Shown here piece by piece: positions 1-10,546 of a DNA stretch of 64,000 bases. Each line of letters begins with the position of its first letter. Within the stretch, counting starts at the first letter, position 1. The stretch is from Phytophthora hibernalis (lineage: Eukaryota; Oomycota; Peronosporomycetes; Peronosporales; Peronosporaceae): contig JAAKBF010000266.1 of the NCBI GenBank assembly GCA_012656075.1, positions 62,001-126,000 on the forward strand, given 5' to 3'. The notes beneath the pieces are model-generated. The model was not told the origin of the DNA. It saw only the letters and a list, made by a program, of their open reading frames with translations, and searched no databases. The position numbers and the translations under genes are program-made.

Positions 1-933
1 TGAGAACACACGACTGCTGAGCCAACCAGAGAATAAGGGCAAGGATACGTTGCTGGTTATTGTGGTCACGAAGGACGCCATGTCCTGGGGCGAAGGACGC
101 ACGGCCGAAGACTTTTTCAAGCTGCTCGACTCCTTCGATTACCCCAAGGAGAAAATGTCCGTCACGCTGCTCACGTCATCCATGAGTGAGTTTGGGATTG
201 TGAAAACGTACTTCCAGCAGCGGATTGACTGGTACTCGCGGCTTTCAGTGCTCTTTCGGAACGACTTCTCATCGCAAGAGGTGGTGACGAGGGAGAATCG
301 CCATGACAACCAAGTGCAGGCCGATCGACGCCGTGTCATTGCGAGGTACCGCAATTTTGCGGTGCTTTCGACGCTGGAGTGGTGGCACGAACACGTTGTG
401 TGGCTGGATGCGGATGTGAACAAAGTACCACCGGGGTTGTTGAAGAAAATGACGCAGTGTAGGCGCTTTCTGGTTCTATTGGTTTGATCTTAGCTTGCTA
501 TGTTACTGACTGTTGCTCTGTGCATTTTCCTTGTAGCTGGACGTGATATCGTGGAGCCCATGTGTGTGCGAATGAAAGTGAGTGGCCAAGATTGGTACGA
601 GTACGACCTCAACGCTTGGGTGGGGCACCGCAAAGTGCGTCGATCGACGCAAGACGCCGAATTCGTACCTGGAGACCTGAGCGTAAGTCGCATGAAGCAG
701 TTTCATGGCGGCGAAGACGCGTTCGTGCCGCTGGACTCTGTGGGCGGCACAATGCTGTACGTAAGTGCTGACGTCCACCGTCAAGGTGTTCTGTTCCCAG
801 TGCACCATGTTATTGGAAGCGAGTGGGAAAGAGAGGGCTACGACGGCATCGAGACGGAGGGGCTGTGCTATGTTGCTCATTTCCTAGGCTTCAAGTGCTG
901 GGGATGCCCAATGATCTCATCTACCATATCTAG
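1..933 (+). CDS. GT62 (Anp1/Mnn9/Van1) mannosyltransferase, 5' partial, copy 1
   Basis: Golgi alpha-mannosyltransferase of the Anp1 family, which in fungi extends the mannan backbone of N-glycans. The frame is open from the window edge, so the N-terminus and membrane anchor lie outside. Family landmarks are VTLLTSS, RNDF, the R-x-RHDNQ/R-RRVIARYRNF block and the DXD-like WLDADV, followed by FVPLDSVGGTMLYV. A 78-bp phase-1 GT-AG intron lies at 459-536 and joins the two halves in frame; the paralogue at 44.5 kb has an intron at the same site and phase. Near the end the frame shifts at the GGGG run 900-903. One more G would give a family-like ending (CWGMPNDLIYHI) and the stop at 931-933. Convergent with the M96-like gene. 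Confidence 0.85.
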
Positions 934-1058
934 CTGCTATCTGAGTAGCATTAAACTCAAGTAGGTTGTGTATCGTAGCAAGAGAAGGCTTTCACGTGGC
1001 TAAGGAAATATGTGTATATGATTGATGGTGTTGTGTTTTACAACCGAGTGGGGGCTTC

Positions 1059-2529
1059 TTACTTGGCCACCAATGGGCTGGCAATCGAAACAACTGCATC
1101 GTGTTCCTCTCCTCCAAGAACATTTCCGCCCATTGCTTCTCGAAGCAGCAACGAGTCGATTATCTGGTGCATCAAGCCCAAACTAACACGATAAGAGGCA
1201 ACAACGAGCTCGGTTATCTCGCCAATAGGAGATTCTTGGTGTTGCGCGGATGTGAATGCACTCAGTTCTGGCGTCGCAAGCACGGCCATCCGCGTAACAG
1301 ATCCGGGGACACTAGCGCTAGAGCTAGTGCTATTCCCAAAGTCAAAGGCAGAACTTGTGCAGTAGCCCTTCTCACGCAGACGCACGAAGACTGACCCATC
1401 CATTTCGACGAACGAACTCCAAATGACCACGTTACGATCGTGCTCGAAGACACGCCGGAATGCGAACCTTCGTACGATATTCGTGACTCGCTCGTTGCTT
1501 AGCTGAAGCTTCTCAACCATGGTCACATTCATGTGATTGTCGTCAATAACGTGCGTATGAAAGGGTCCCGGCATCATCTCCTTGGCTGTGCTGTAGCGCA
1601 GAATACCCCACATAGCTCGATGGACGGCATCCTTGGAGAATGGCAGCAAACGAACCTCTTCATGCCGGACCGATACTCCACTCGAATCTTGATGCGCCTT
1701 GGTGCCATTGTTATGGTCCGAGTTCACATGAGCGACGCCGCTAAGCTCCAACACGGAGTCCAATTCAGCGTACTGATCCCCGAGGCTCTGGTTGAGGTGT
1801 GCAAATATGACCTCATCTGACACAAAAGGAGGCTGCGCAACATTTCCATTAACCGTAGGGAGAGACTGTGCCGCCTCTCGCTGGTGCTGATCGATGGCAG
1901 CCTCGAGACTTCGCACAACGTTCAATTGTCCTTCCAGCATCGCTCGCAGTCGGAGGTTTCAATCAGCGATCGATCGGCCTCTTTCTTCTGCCGCTCGGAA
2001 ATCTTCTGCCAGCAAAGCAGCACGTCCGATTGAGTTCCTGGCTCACCGTTGAAAATGATTTCTGCTGCGTTCACCGCCGCCGGTGAGCCCACTTCTGTAG
2101 AAACCTTCAACGCTGTCAACTCGTCCTCCATGTCGGCCACTTTGGCACGCAAGTAGTCCAGTTCATCTTTCGGACGTTTGCGTCGACGTGGTTTGGTCGT
2201 CTTTGAGTACGGAGCAGTACGCACGTCCTTGCCCTTCTTCGCTGATATCGCCGAGGTCTCCATTTCTTTTTGCAACTGTCCGATCGTTTCAAAGTCGATG
2301 GTGGCGATGGCTTCTCCGTAGTCGTGAGGAGCGGAGGAATGTCAATCGACAACATCTCATCGAACTCGGCGCCTAGTGTTCCGTTGGCTGCGTCAAGTGA
2401 CTCATTTGTCGTGGTAAACGCGTCGACAACGGACGTCGACTCGGAAAACGACAGCACGTCGTCCAGCGCCGCCAGCAAATCCTCGTCCAACGCGTCCACA
2501 CCGAACTGGGCCTGTTGCGTGGGCTGCAT
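1059..2529 (-). CDS. M96 mating-specific-like protein with bZIP-like N-terminus, copy A, two apparent frameshifts
   Basis: Three overlapping frames make one protein of about 490 residues starting at the ATG 2529-2527. The order is an acidic N-terminus (DALDEDLLAALDDVL), a basic region followed by heptad leucines (RRRKRPKDELDYLRAKV, bZIP-like), a coiled stretch (LRAMLEGQL), then about 270 residues shared with the paralogue at 10.5-12 kb. I recall this architecture as the Phytophthora M96 mating-specific family, but that name is from memory. The frame breaks at T-run 2267-2271 and at 1957-1959 (plus strand). In each case one extra base in the run restores agreement with copy B. Function is unknown; the bZIP-like part suggests DNA binding. 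Confidence 0.6.
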
Positions 2530-3153
2530 GAAGACGCGACAAGTGCGATGAAACCTCGACGAAGCGGAGGCGGTAGAGCCGAGATCGGCCGGTGAGATGG
2601 CGAAAAGCTGCAAGCCAAGTGACCTGAGCGCCAGGCGTCGGTCGAATTCTCGAGTGGACAGGCAGCAGATTGAGCAATGCGTGCACCTGCTGTGCGCATG
2701 AATGGCCACGAGGCAGGAGTAATCGAGCACGTGTTTACGGACGGCCGACATGCACTCTCACAGTGCGCCTTGATAGCGTGCCACATACGGGCGAACAGCA
2801 CAAGTTCTGGTAGCGGTAATAGCCTCACGCTGAGTTCTACATGTACACCATCTTCATTTTACCGCACTTTGCCGGTTTAACACCATTCAAGAGGTAAAGC
2901 AAAAACACTCATGTTGCGGCAAAATCACCCGCTATGTAGCCTATTTTGACTGAGAACCAGGGCATGTACCGGTATTATTAACTGGTAAAAGGTATGGTAC
3001 GTGGATATGTAGTTTATGAAGAAGTCAAAATGCAAAAGCTATATGTAGAAGGTTACAGTTTTCCAATTTATCATGTGGATATGATCTATTGTTAGACCTA
3101 CAGCATCGAAATTCTCTGCAATTGGGGCTACCAATTCAATCGAAAATGCAATG

Positions 3154-3175
3154 CTCTGGATATTTATATCCAGAG
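3154..3175. repeat. Short perfect palindrome
   Basis: Ten-base arms CTCTGGATAT and ATATCCAGAG separated by two bases. It lies in an AT-rich intergenic region with no adjacent gene that would make it a terminator. Confidence 0.7.
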
Positions 3176-3418
3176 AACAAGAGTGAATCCAGAACCGTCC
3201 AGGATACTGTAAAACCTCATAAACGGATATATGTAATTACGACAACCTAAACCACATACAGTTATCAACATTAAACGTCGTATAATTTACTAAACCGCCA
3301 TATTGTATCTGAAATACGGGCAGTCGGCCTCAAGCGACATTCAAGCCACCTTACACGAATGCTGACCCAGCCGACTTAAAAAACATTCAAGTAACCCAAG
3401 CTAACCCCTCATTCACCG

Positions 3419-3471
3419 ATGTATATCGAGTGTACATGTGCGTTTCTGTCACATGTACACTCGATATACAT
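3419..3471. repeat. Perfect 22-bp inverted repeat (hairpin)
   Basis: Left arm 3419-3440 begins ATGTATATCGAGTG; right arm 3450-3471 is its exact reverse complement; the loop is 9 bases. It may be a foldback/MITE relic; no flanking gene explains it. Confidence 0.8.
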
Positions 3472-3854
3472 GTTTGGCGGCTTATAGTAGAACAGGCTCG
3501 GACTTTTCGAGCGACCATACAAATTCCTAGATATCTCGTTGGAAATTCCGGCACTTGGTTTCCTTTCGGGAAAACGTCAAAAGGTGTGTATATCCGAAAC
3601 CTTGTGTCAAAGGTGTAAACGTGCGTCAGTAGGTGTGTATAGGGCTGCCAGTATCGACAGTATGTGATGGGGAGGAAACGCGCGTCACAACGTGTATGAA
3701 TCCGAGTTCAATGATGCAACAATGTGTGTACATTGAGATGAATTGCTATGGATTGATTCCAGTGGGTTCTGACCCATACCCGCCTAAACCCGGAGTTCGG
3801 TGGGTTTCGTTAGGTTGCCTCAAGTCCGATACACGCCATTTCAGGCTTCAGTAC

Positions 3855-4890
3855 TGGATATTCTGACTGAGGGACAGCAATGAATGTCGACGTTGACGAC
3901 ATCGGAGATGATAGCGATTCCAGCGAGGTGGAAACTCTAAGCGATTGAATCGGGTACACACGCACTTCATGCCTGTGAGTCATATTCCGTTTGATAGGAA
4001 CCAGGTCCGTGAAGTTCGCGAGCTCCGCCGAATTGTTGCAATGTCGAAGTTGCACCATGAGATGGTTCAGGGCAGCAAGCTCGGTCTCATACGCAGCCAG
4101 ATACCGGTTTACCGCCAAGTTGTAGCGGTGGCTCGCGCGACCGACCAGGGGCAGCTCCAGTAGCGTAGCAATTCTCTGGTTCGTACTACAGTTATCACCA
4201 ACCAGAAAGGCGACCATCGAGATATCCTTGTTGTACAGAGCCAATACACGCATGAACATCTCGATGTGCACTTCAGCATCTTGACTACTCTCTTCTATGG
4301 GCGACAGCGCCAGTAGTCGCTCGCGGCGCTTGCCGTTCACGTGGTACACACAATAGATCGCCACATAGTGTACTGAAGAGTGGGACCAGCCATCCCACAT
4401 GACACCGACATCTCCTTCTCAATCAGCACGCCGATCTTCTTGGAGCACAGCTGCATGGCGGACTTCAACGTCTTGGACGAGATGGCCTTCAGGCTGGACA
4501 TCGAGCGCGTGCGCGTTGTCGACTTCCGAAATCGGTTGGTTTCTCTCGACAACCCATTGAAGCCATTGGTATCGGTGCTGGGTTGCCTCGGAGACGAAGC
4601 CGAAGTTGGTGATGGGAACATCTGACGCCCTCGAGTCATTGTAGGTAGTCTCGAAGTCGGGGTGGGTGGAGATGAGATGGGACATCAAGTTGCTGTAGCC
4701 AGATCCAGGTTGCTGCTTGCGGGGGCTCCACAGAGCTAACACCTAAAGTCACCTTGCCCTTTGTATTCAAAGAAGAATGCGCAGATTTCTCGGTTGGGGG
4801 CCACCTTGTCGAAATGGGAAATGAATGAAGTACGGGCAGGAATGCTGCGCGTTGACGTGCTGTCTGCAAACCAACCATTGCTTTCTCCAC
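3855..4890 (-). pseudogene. hAT-superfamily transposase remnant with BED-type N-terminus
   Basis: Reading from 4890 down, an N-terminal fragment with SNLMSHLISTHPDFE resembles a BED zinc finger. It is followed, in shifted frames, by the hAT catalytic core: DGWSHSSVHYVAIY, then FLVGDNCSTNQ and the CxxH-like ASHRYNLAVNRYLA typical of hAT elements. At least two frame changes (near 4400 and 4640) separate the parts. The recognisable family sequence stops near 3960 (VPIKRN), so the C-terminal dimerisation domain is missing. Terminal repeats were not identified. Confidence 0.75.
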
Positions 4891-5893
4891 CTGCCTGCCA
4901 GTCGTTGGCGTACCCAGCCCAGAACCGGTATTGTACTGGTATTATTGGGACAATATCATATTTTATTGACTTTGTGTACAGCCAATAATCAATTATTGTA
5001 GTGGGACAATAGAGCTTGTTTGCTCCCGTAAATTACGCTATTTGAGCACTTGGTTTGTGTGAATAGACGGGACACAGCGGCTGGGGAATGCATAACCGTG
5101 AGAAGTTCTCGGAAATGTTTTCGTCTTTGACGCTGGTACGCAACTATGTTTTCTTATTATGAACCTGTAACTTGACATACATTTGAAAGCACAAATTATC
5201 GCAGGCTTTGTCACCTAGCGAAGGGTTTTCACTCTGTGAATTGCGCACTTATGGCAGACCGCAACACCGTGGTGCCACTTGCCCGCTCGCAGGGTCCACC
5301 ATGGCCCCCAGACGCTATCGACTATAACGGTGTGCGACTTCAGCAACGTGGAGTTGATGCAGAGTGTGGGAGGGCAACGCGCGGCGTATCAAGTTCAATT
5401 CAGCTACTGGAAGATACGAGCACTGGTGAATCCTATTTGGAGCAAGCGACACAATGACGTCTTGCTGCCAATTCTCCACGTCAAGAGCGGCAAGTCAGCG
5501 ACGAGAGCGTACGAAGTAATTCGCAGGTTCGTTTTCGTCAGGGATCAGGTGACAGCGACCACGACAGGACTAATGCAGACGATGACTTTAGTTACACTGC
5601 CCATGGCTCCGGAGAACCAATTCATATGTGGAAGGCGGATTCATAGCCTTGCTTCTGAATGCGACTGAAGACGTTGGAATGGATGATACCAGTGGTGATG
5701 ACGGTGGTCACGCTGACAGCGATTCGTCATACTACCACTTGCGTGTGAGCAGCACGCTATTGAAGCTGCAGAAAAGATTTTGCGCCAGACGCCACGTAAC
5801 AGTAGTGATTCGTGGATTCTTTATCAGCGACGCCTTCGTTATCGACGGTTGGGATTGTTTTCTAGGGTGGTGGCATGTACGCTTGCGATTCAA
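4891..5893. other. Interval 5' of Harbinger-like transposase A, no assigned gene
   Basis: Open frames near 5279-5668 have no recognisable family. From about 5628 a plus frame encodes an acidic stretch (DDTSGDDGGHADSDSS) that could be the N-terminal extension of the transposase that follows, but the frames are broken and I cannot fix a start. Short ACCGGTATT motifs occur near 4926-4945. Confidence 0.4.
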
Positions 5894-6880
5894 ATGCGGG
5901 AAGAAGAAAAAGAAATGCTTCGGAACCGCATGCCTGCTGTGCGCTTCAACATCAACAGCCTCACGGAGAAAGAATGCATCGACCGTTTTCGATTCCGAAA
6001 GGTTCAGTTGGCATATCGCCTCATGAAATTCAAACTACCACCGTTCTTCTCAACGGAGGAGGGTACCGAGTATCCGGAATCGAGGCACTCTGTATTATAC
6101 TTGAGCGACTAGGTTACCCTTCGCGATGGCAATCCTCGGTGCCAAAATTTGGAAGATCCAGAAGCAATATGAGCTCTATCTTCTTCTACGTGTGTGAACA
6201 TATTTTGACACGATGTGCCCGCTACTCGTAGGTGACTGGAGTCGAATCAGCATCCGCCTAGAAGATTTTGCGTCTGCTGTCCGGTCCAAAGGTGCCACTC
6301 TTTTCAATGTATGGGGTTTATCGACGGTACCGTCCGTCGCATTTGTCGGCCCGGTGATAACGTTGAGCAGCGGGCCATGTATAATGGCCATAAACGCTCT
6401 CATGGAGTGAAATACCAAGTCATCACCACCCTGATGGAATGATTGTGCACATGCATGGACCTGCGGAAGGGTGATCCCATGACTTAACACTACTCGACGC
6501 GTCGAATTTGGAGGATACACTCGCGGCTGACTCCCGCTTTACAGGCTACTTGATTTATGGAGACCCTGCATACGGGATGACAAACGTCTTTGCATCTCCC
6601 TTTGACCGTATCGGAACGACCGCGGAGGAGGCCGCGGTAAATGCGTCCATGAGTCGAGTCCGAATCAACTTAGAGTGGGGGTTTGGAGTAATTATTGGGG
6701 TGGGCCATGTTAGACTTCCAGCGCAAAATGGACATTGGAAACGTTCCTGTTGGGATGCTCAACGAACTCGCAGCAATTCTTACCAACTGTTTGACAATTG
6801 CCAGACACCAAAACATCAGCAGCAGCTACTTTGATGTTACTCCTCCGAGCTTTGAAGATTATTTCGCATGTATTCCGTAA
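5894..6880 (+). pseudogene. PIF/Harbinger-like (DDE_Tnp_4) transposase A
   Basis: The ATG at 5894 opens a conserved N-terminal helical region (FNINSLTEKECIDRF). Over several frames one can follow the complete catalytic triad: first Asp in WGFIDGTVRRICRP (about 6310), second Asp in LIYGDPAYGM (about 6555), Glu in NLEWGFGVI (about 6675). The protein ends ARHQNISSSYFDV..FEDYFACIP. Frame breaks occur at GGG 6061-6063, near 6210, near 6315, near 6430 and near 6695, plus an in-frame TGA at about 6472. The catalytic residues are all present, so the domain is old only in its reading frame. It faces a convergent Myb-like gene (7.1-7.9 kb), the usual two-gene layout of these elements. Confidence 0.8.
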
Positions 6881-7102
6881 CTCGTTTAAGATCTCGGTGA
6901 CAATTAGCAGAGAAAGTTAAGAAATTCATTAATGCAGCCGTTGCGTACGATCTCGGAAAGCAATTCAAAACTGCTAGGCTCTTTTAGCCTAATTCATGCG
7001 TGGTTGAAGCAGTTGTTATTCTAACTGTTGTTGTTGGTTGCATGGGTCCGACGTAGCTCTTCAAGTTGCATCTGCATCTGACTCATCATCGCTACAAGAA
7101 CT

Positions 7103-7860
7103 TTGTCAAGGTTCCGCTCTCTTGAAGCTTGGAGTTGTCTCTCTTTCTCCATGAACTCTTCTTCCTTCGCCCAAATTTCGCTGACACGAAGCCGAGTTCG
7201 AGGAACTTTGTTGGTTTCACCCTGCTCGTCTTCATTACCCCCTCCTCTGAATTATTGTCTTCCACTTTCGTCTCCTCCTCGCTGCTATAATCGTCGCCGA
7301 GCAGCTCTCGAATACCACTTCTGTCGTCAAATGCAGGGCTTTATTGTCCATCCGAGTGGATTTCATTACTCTCCTCGTCGTTTGACGCTACGTCAGAAGA
7401 AGTTGCCCTCGATGTGGCTCCAGTCTTGCGTCGTTTCAACCTGTAACACCATGAAATATCGGGTAGTAAGTTGTGAACATGGAGTAATTGAACCGCATAC
7501 ATTACCGCTGTGCGGCATTACGCATTGCGATGCCACCAGCAGTAGCAAGTCGCTTCGCCTTGCGGGTCTTCTTGTCCTTTTCAGCTTGTTGATTTTCCTC
7601 AAATCGCGTCTTCAACTGGAGGTAAGCTTCAATGTAGTTGCCCAGTGTGGTGTGCTCCTCCTCAACGCCACTAGCTCGACGGCTAGCTGCTGATGCTCGC
7701 TTGTACACCCTGCCATTCCTCTTCTCCTTTCCCATAAGACGCAGCGTACGTTTTACGACGGGTGACAGTCAGGATCAGCTTCTCACAGTCGCGCTGGTTA
7801 AAGCGCGACCGCTACGTCGGGTCAGCAACGCGAAAGGGGATCTCATCCAGCGCATCTAGC
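7103..7860 (-). pseudogene. Myb/SANT-like accessory protein of Harbinger-like element A
   Basis: Frames on the minus strand give a basic N-terminal part (RDCEKLILTVTRRKTYA..KGEEEWQGV), then TLGNYIEAYLQLKTRFEENQ, a Lys/Arg-rich stretch, and an acidic Ser/Glu-rich tail. A GT-AG intron at 7441-7505 (65 bp) joins AAQR to LKRRKTGATSR in frame. One or two single-base shifts interrupt it (near 7735, and a stop after SDGQ near 7339). Proteins of this type are encoded beside PIF/Harbinger transposases and help them reach the nucleus or bind DNA; the assignment rests on position and composition. Start is uncertain. Confidence 0.55.
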
Positions 7861-8674
7861 CCCTCCGTACTGGGCATCTTTCCTGTGGTTTCCTTTGAAG
7901 CTTCAGGTGTGAAATGTACCTTGCCTGCCAAGTTCTGATAAACGTATCTAATCGGGTGCAACGCGAGCAAACGGTGTTATCGGCATTTACACTTTACATT
8001 TTACGCTTTGTTCGGTGATGGGTAATACCACCCTTTGCCTTTCGTAAAATACGGGAGCAAACAAGCTCGTACGGTTTTGATATTATTTTTCCGAGGCCTG
8101 CTACGAACAGCTCCTAAGAGAGTTCCAAATGTCAGAATGGGGGCATACCCGATCGCCTTCAGTTCTCTTTGAGCAACATGTGCAAGACAATGGCGAAACA
8201 CAGCTTTGCAGGCGATTGGCGCAACAGTACCGGTATGTCCAGTCGATCTGCGTGAGAGCAATCCTTCCGGCCAGAAATTGGTAGGCAATATCGGAACGGC
8301 CGACTCTTGCGATTGCCCGCGTTGCAAATAACTTCGTGAGCACCACGAAATCTTTGCGCCCGTGTTGAGGATTGTACTGATCTACACTATGGGCACTGCA
8401 GTTGGCGTGAGACTAAAGAGTATGAGAAGGGTGTGAGACGAGAAAGTAGATTTGGAAGAGGGCTCGGTCGGGAATTTGCAGCCAAAGAGAGAGAATACAC
8501 CCGTGCCTAAAGGTGGCTTTTGCCGCCCAGTGTCTGTGTTGACTTACATCACTAGCTTCCTACTCTGCATTAGGAGACCGGCCTGGACGAAGTAGTCTCA
8601 GGTCGCAACATGGTTTCAAATAACTTCGTGAACACCACGAAATCTTTGCGCCCGCAATGAACCCAGACTTTTCA
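7861..8674. other. Interval with a 38-bp direct repeat and unassigned minus-strand frames
   Basis: A minus frame at 8001-8327 has no family that I recognise and no good start. The notable content is the repeated 38-bp segment at 8325-8362 and 8617-8654. Confidence 0.4.
8325..8654. repeat. Pair of 38-bp direct repeats, 292 bp apart
   Basis: Copies at 8325-8362 and 8617-8654 begin CAAATAACTTCGTGA and end CTTTGCGCCCG, with one mismatch (G/A). They lie downstream of the membrane-protein copy 2 on the minus strand, so they could mark a duplicated 3' region or the ends of an unseen element. Confidence 0.75.
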
Positions 8675-9480
8675 TCATGGAGTAGAATGTTCCTTCGTCA
8701 TTCGCGACAATGTCGAGCTCAGTCGGTGAGCAACCGGTTTCCGGGGCCTTGGTGTCTGTGGGAGGACTTCCACTTGGGGTAGGAGCTCCACTTTTTCCTC
8801 AGTCGATGAAGTATTGGTTTGAGCAGACGGCAATAAACCTGCGATTTTGACCTCCTCTCTGGGCACCAACGTAAGGTATGACCCAGTGTAAAATTCACAA
8901 ATAGGCTGGTTTGAGCTGTAGAGATTCGACGCGACCGGGTGAATTGGTGCAACACAAACGCGCCAATCGCCCGTGTTGTACAAGATAGTAAGTATCCCAG
9001 GGTAAGCTTCAGAGATGCCACGTTGACTAATTTGTCACTGTAAGTGACGTTGGTGTCCACCGTCAAAGTTTGATTTAGTCTTAATCCATCTATATCGCCA
9101 CTACTGATGCTCGGGTAGGCCTCGGCAGCTCGAAGTTCCTCGACGACATCAGTAACAAGTAAATGGAGAACACTAGCTACACACAACGTCGATGGAGATT
9201 GTCGCACAAGTAAATCAATGCGATCAGCACCAGAGCAAAACTCAACATCATTGCGCGCAGAAATCGGGAGGCAGTAAGGAGCTACTCGTCGCCGGCGATA
9301 TGCTCATTGCACAAGACCTTGTGACTGTCATGGAAATCCGGGGTTTCCATCGTCTGTAGCATTGTGTAGAATCGATAGGTAGAGCTGTACTCAATGCTCT
9401 TTGCATCTAGCGCATACGGCGTACAGTTATTGTCAAACCGTGGATAAGCTCTGATCGAGTCTAGATCAGGCGTACCAATG
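8675..9480 (-). CDS. Membrane/secreted-type protein, tandem copy 2, 5' incomplete
   Basis: Not recognised by name. Frames give an ectodomain-like region (FDNNCTPYALDAKSIEYSS, then YCLPISARNDVEFCSGAD), the block RIDLLVRQSPSTLC shared with copy 1, and a Pro/Thr-rich C-terminus ending at 8675. Two shifts break it, near 9290 and near 8990. The N-terminal anchor seen in copy 1 was not found here. The shared cysteines suggest a disulphide-bonded extracellular or lumenal domain. Confidence 0.5.
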
Positions 9481-9509
9481 TCGGTCCGGGTCGTACAAGT
9501 GCGACGAGG

Positions 9510-10264
9510 CTAAAGGAGTGTGTCAGGGACACCACCAACCAGAACCAAGAAATATTTGGTAACTCTTCTTTCGTAGCCCCACATCCAGCTCACCACCGCC
9601 GGAAATGTCGCCACGATAAGCAATTGCTGTAATTCCGGCAGCCACGACTGCAGCGCCGACCGGCCGTCACCCGTAGAATCATCACTCAAGCTGCCATTAA
9701 CACTCGGAGATGCACCAGCCGCTTGAATCTCATCGTACACGTCCGACATCAGCATGTGCATCACACTCGCACGGCACAACGTCGACGGTCACTGTCGAGC
9801 CAACAGGTCGATACGATCTGCGCCAGCACAGAAAATAGGTCGTCCTGACTCGTGCTGGGGAGGCAGTACTGGAACTTCTAGTCTTCTGCTTGCTTGTCGG
9901 TGCACAACGCCTCATTATAGCCGCGAAACGTGGGCGGGCTCAGCGTCTTCAAGTCCTTGATCATGGCGTAGAAGCGGTGGTCGGAGCGTTAGTTAGCACT
10001 GGAGACGTCGATTGTCTCGAAGCTGCACTTCGGATCGAAGCTGGCCCAGCGTGGGAGAATTTCCATCTCCGTCATGAGCGATATCGCTCCTAGCGCGATG
10101 AAAACGAAACACGCCGTCGCAGTCTTGGCAGGTCTTGACCATTGGGGTGGAGAATATAGCAATGGTTTCGTTGGTTTGGCATCGAAATCTTCGTCACCGA
10201 CGTCGACCTGCTCATCTTGGTTGGTGAAGTTTGGCGGAAGCACAGCTACGATAGCACCCTTCAT
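9510..10264 (-). CDS. Single- or double-pass membrane protein, tandem copy 1
   Basis: Starts at ATG 10264-10262. About 45 polar residues precede a hydrophobic helix (ATACFVFIALGAISL), as in a type II signal anchor. Then come Cys-containing lumenal-type sequence (FRGYNEALCTDKQAED, KFQYCLPST), the block DRIDLLARQ-PSTLC, and a second hydrophobic stretch (LLIVATFPAVVSWMW) near the end. Frame changes occur near 10010, 9895 and 9840. An in-frame TGA at about 9794 stands where copy 2 has Ser. No known family was recognised. It lies head-to-tail with copy 2, so a tandem duplication is likely. Confidence 0.5.
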
Positions 10265-10546
10265 GGTGAAAATCGCAGAGTCCGAGGAAGGCTCGGAGGC
10301 CACAGCAAAAATCGGAAGTGGCTTCGCAGTCTTGTAGCTGACGTGACTGTGTCATGCGCTTGGAAGCTGCTTTTTGGTGCTCACGTGGTAGGGCAACAAC
10401 CCTTTATTGAAACGGATCAAACAACTCCATGAGCCGAAAACTTATGCCTGCTCAATCCTGCGGAAATCGTATTTACACGCAGCAGTTCCAATCCAAAACG
10501 CATTCGACTGGGTATGCCCAAAAATACACATCATCCCAACCATTTT

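Larger units (their letters stand above)
2530..3854. other. Non-coding, AT-rich interval with two perfect hairpins
   Basis: I see no credible gene. Short open frames here have no recognisable motif. The interval holds a 22-bp palindromic stretch at 3154-3175 (CTCTGGATAT / ATATCCAGAG) and a 22-bp-arm hairpin at 3419-3471, and is otherwise unremarkable. Confidence 0.6.

Noticed and set aside
139..423. Minus-strand open frame opposite the GT62 gene
   Set aside because: It is a shadow of the conserved GT62 frame and has no features of its own.
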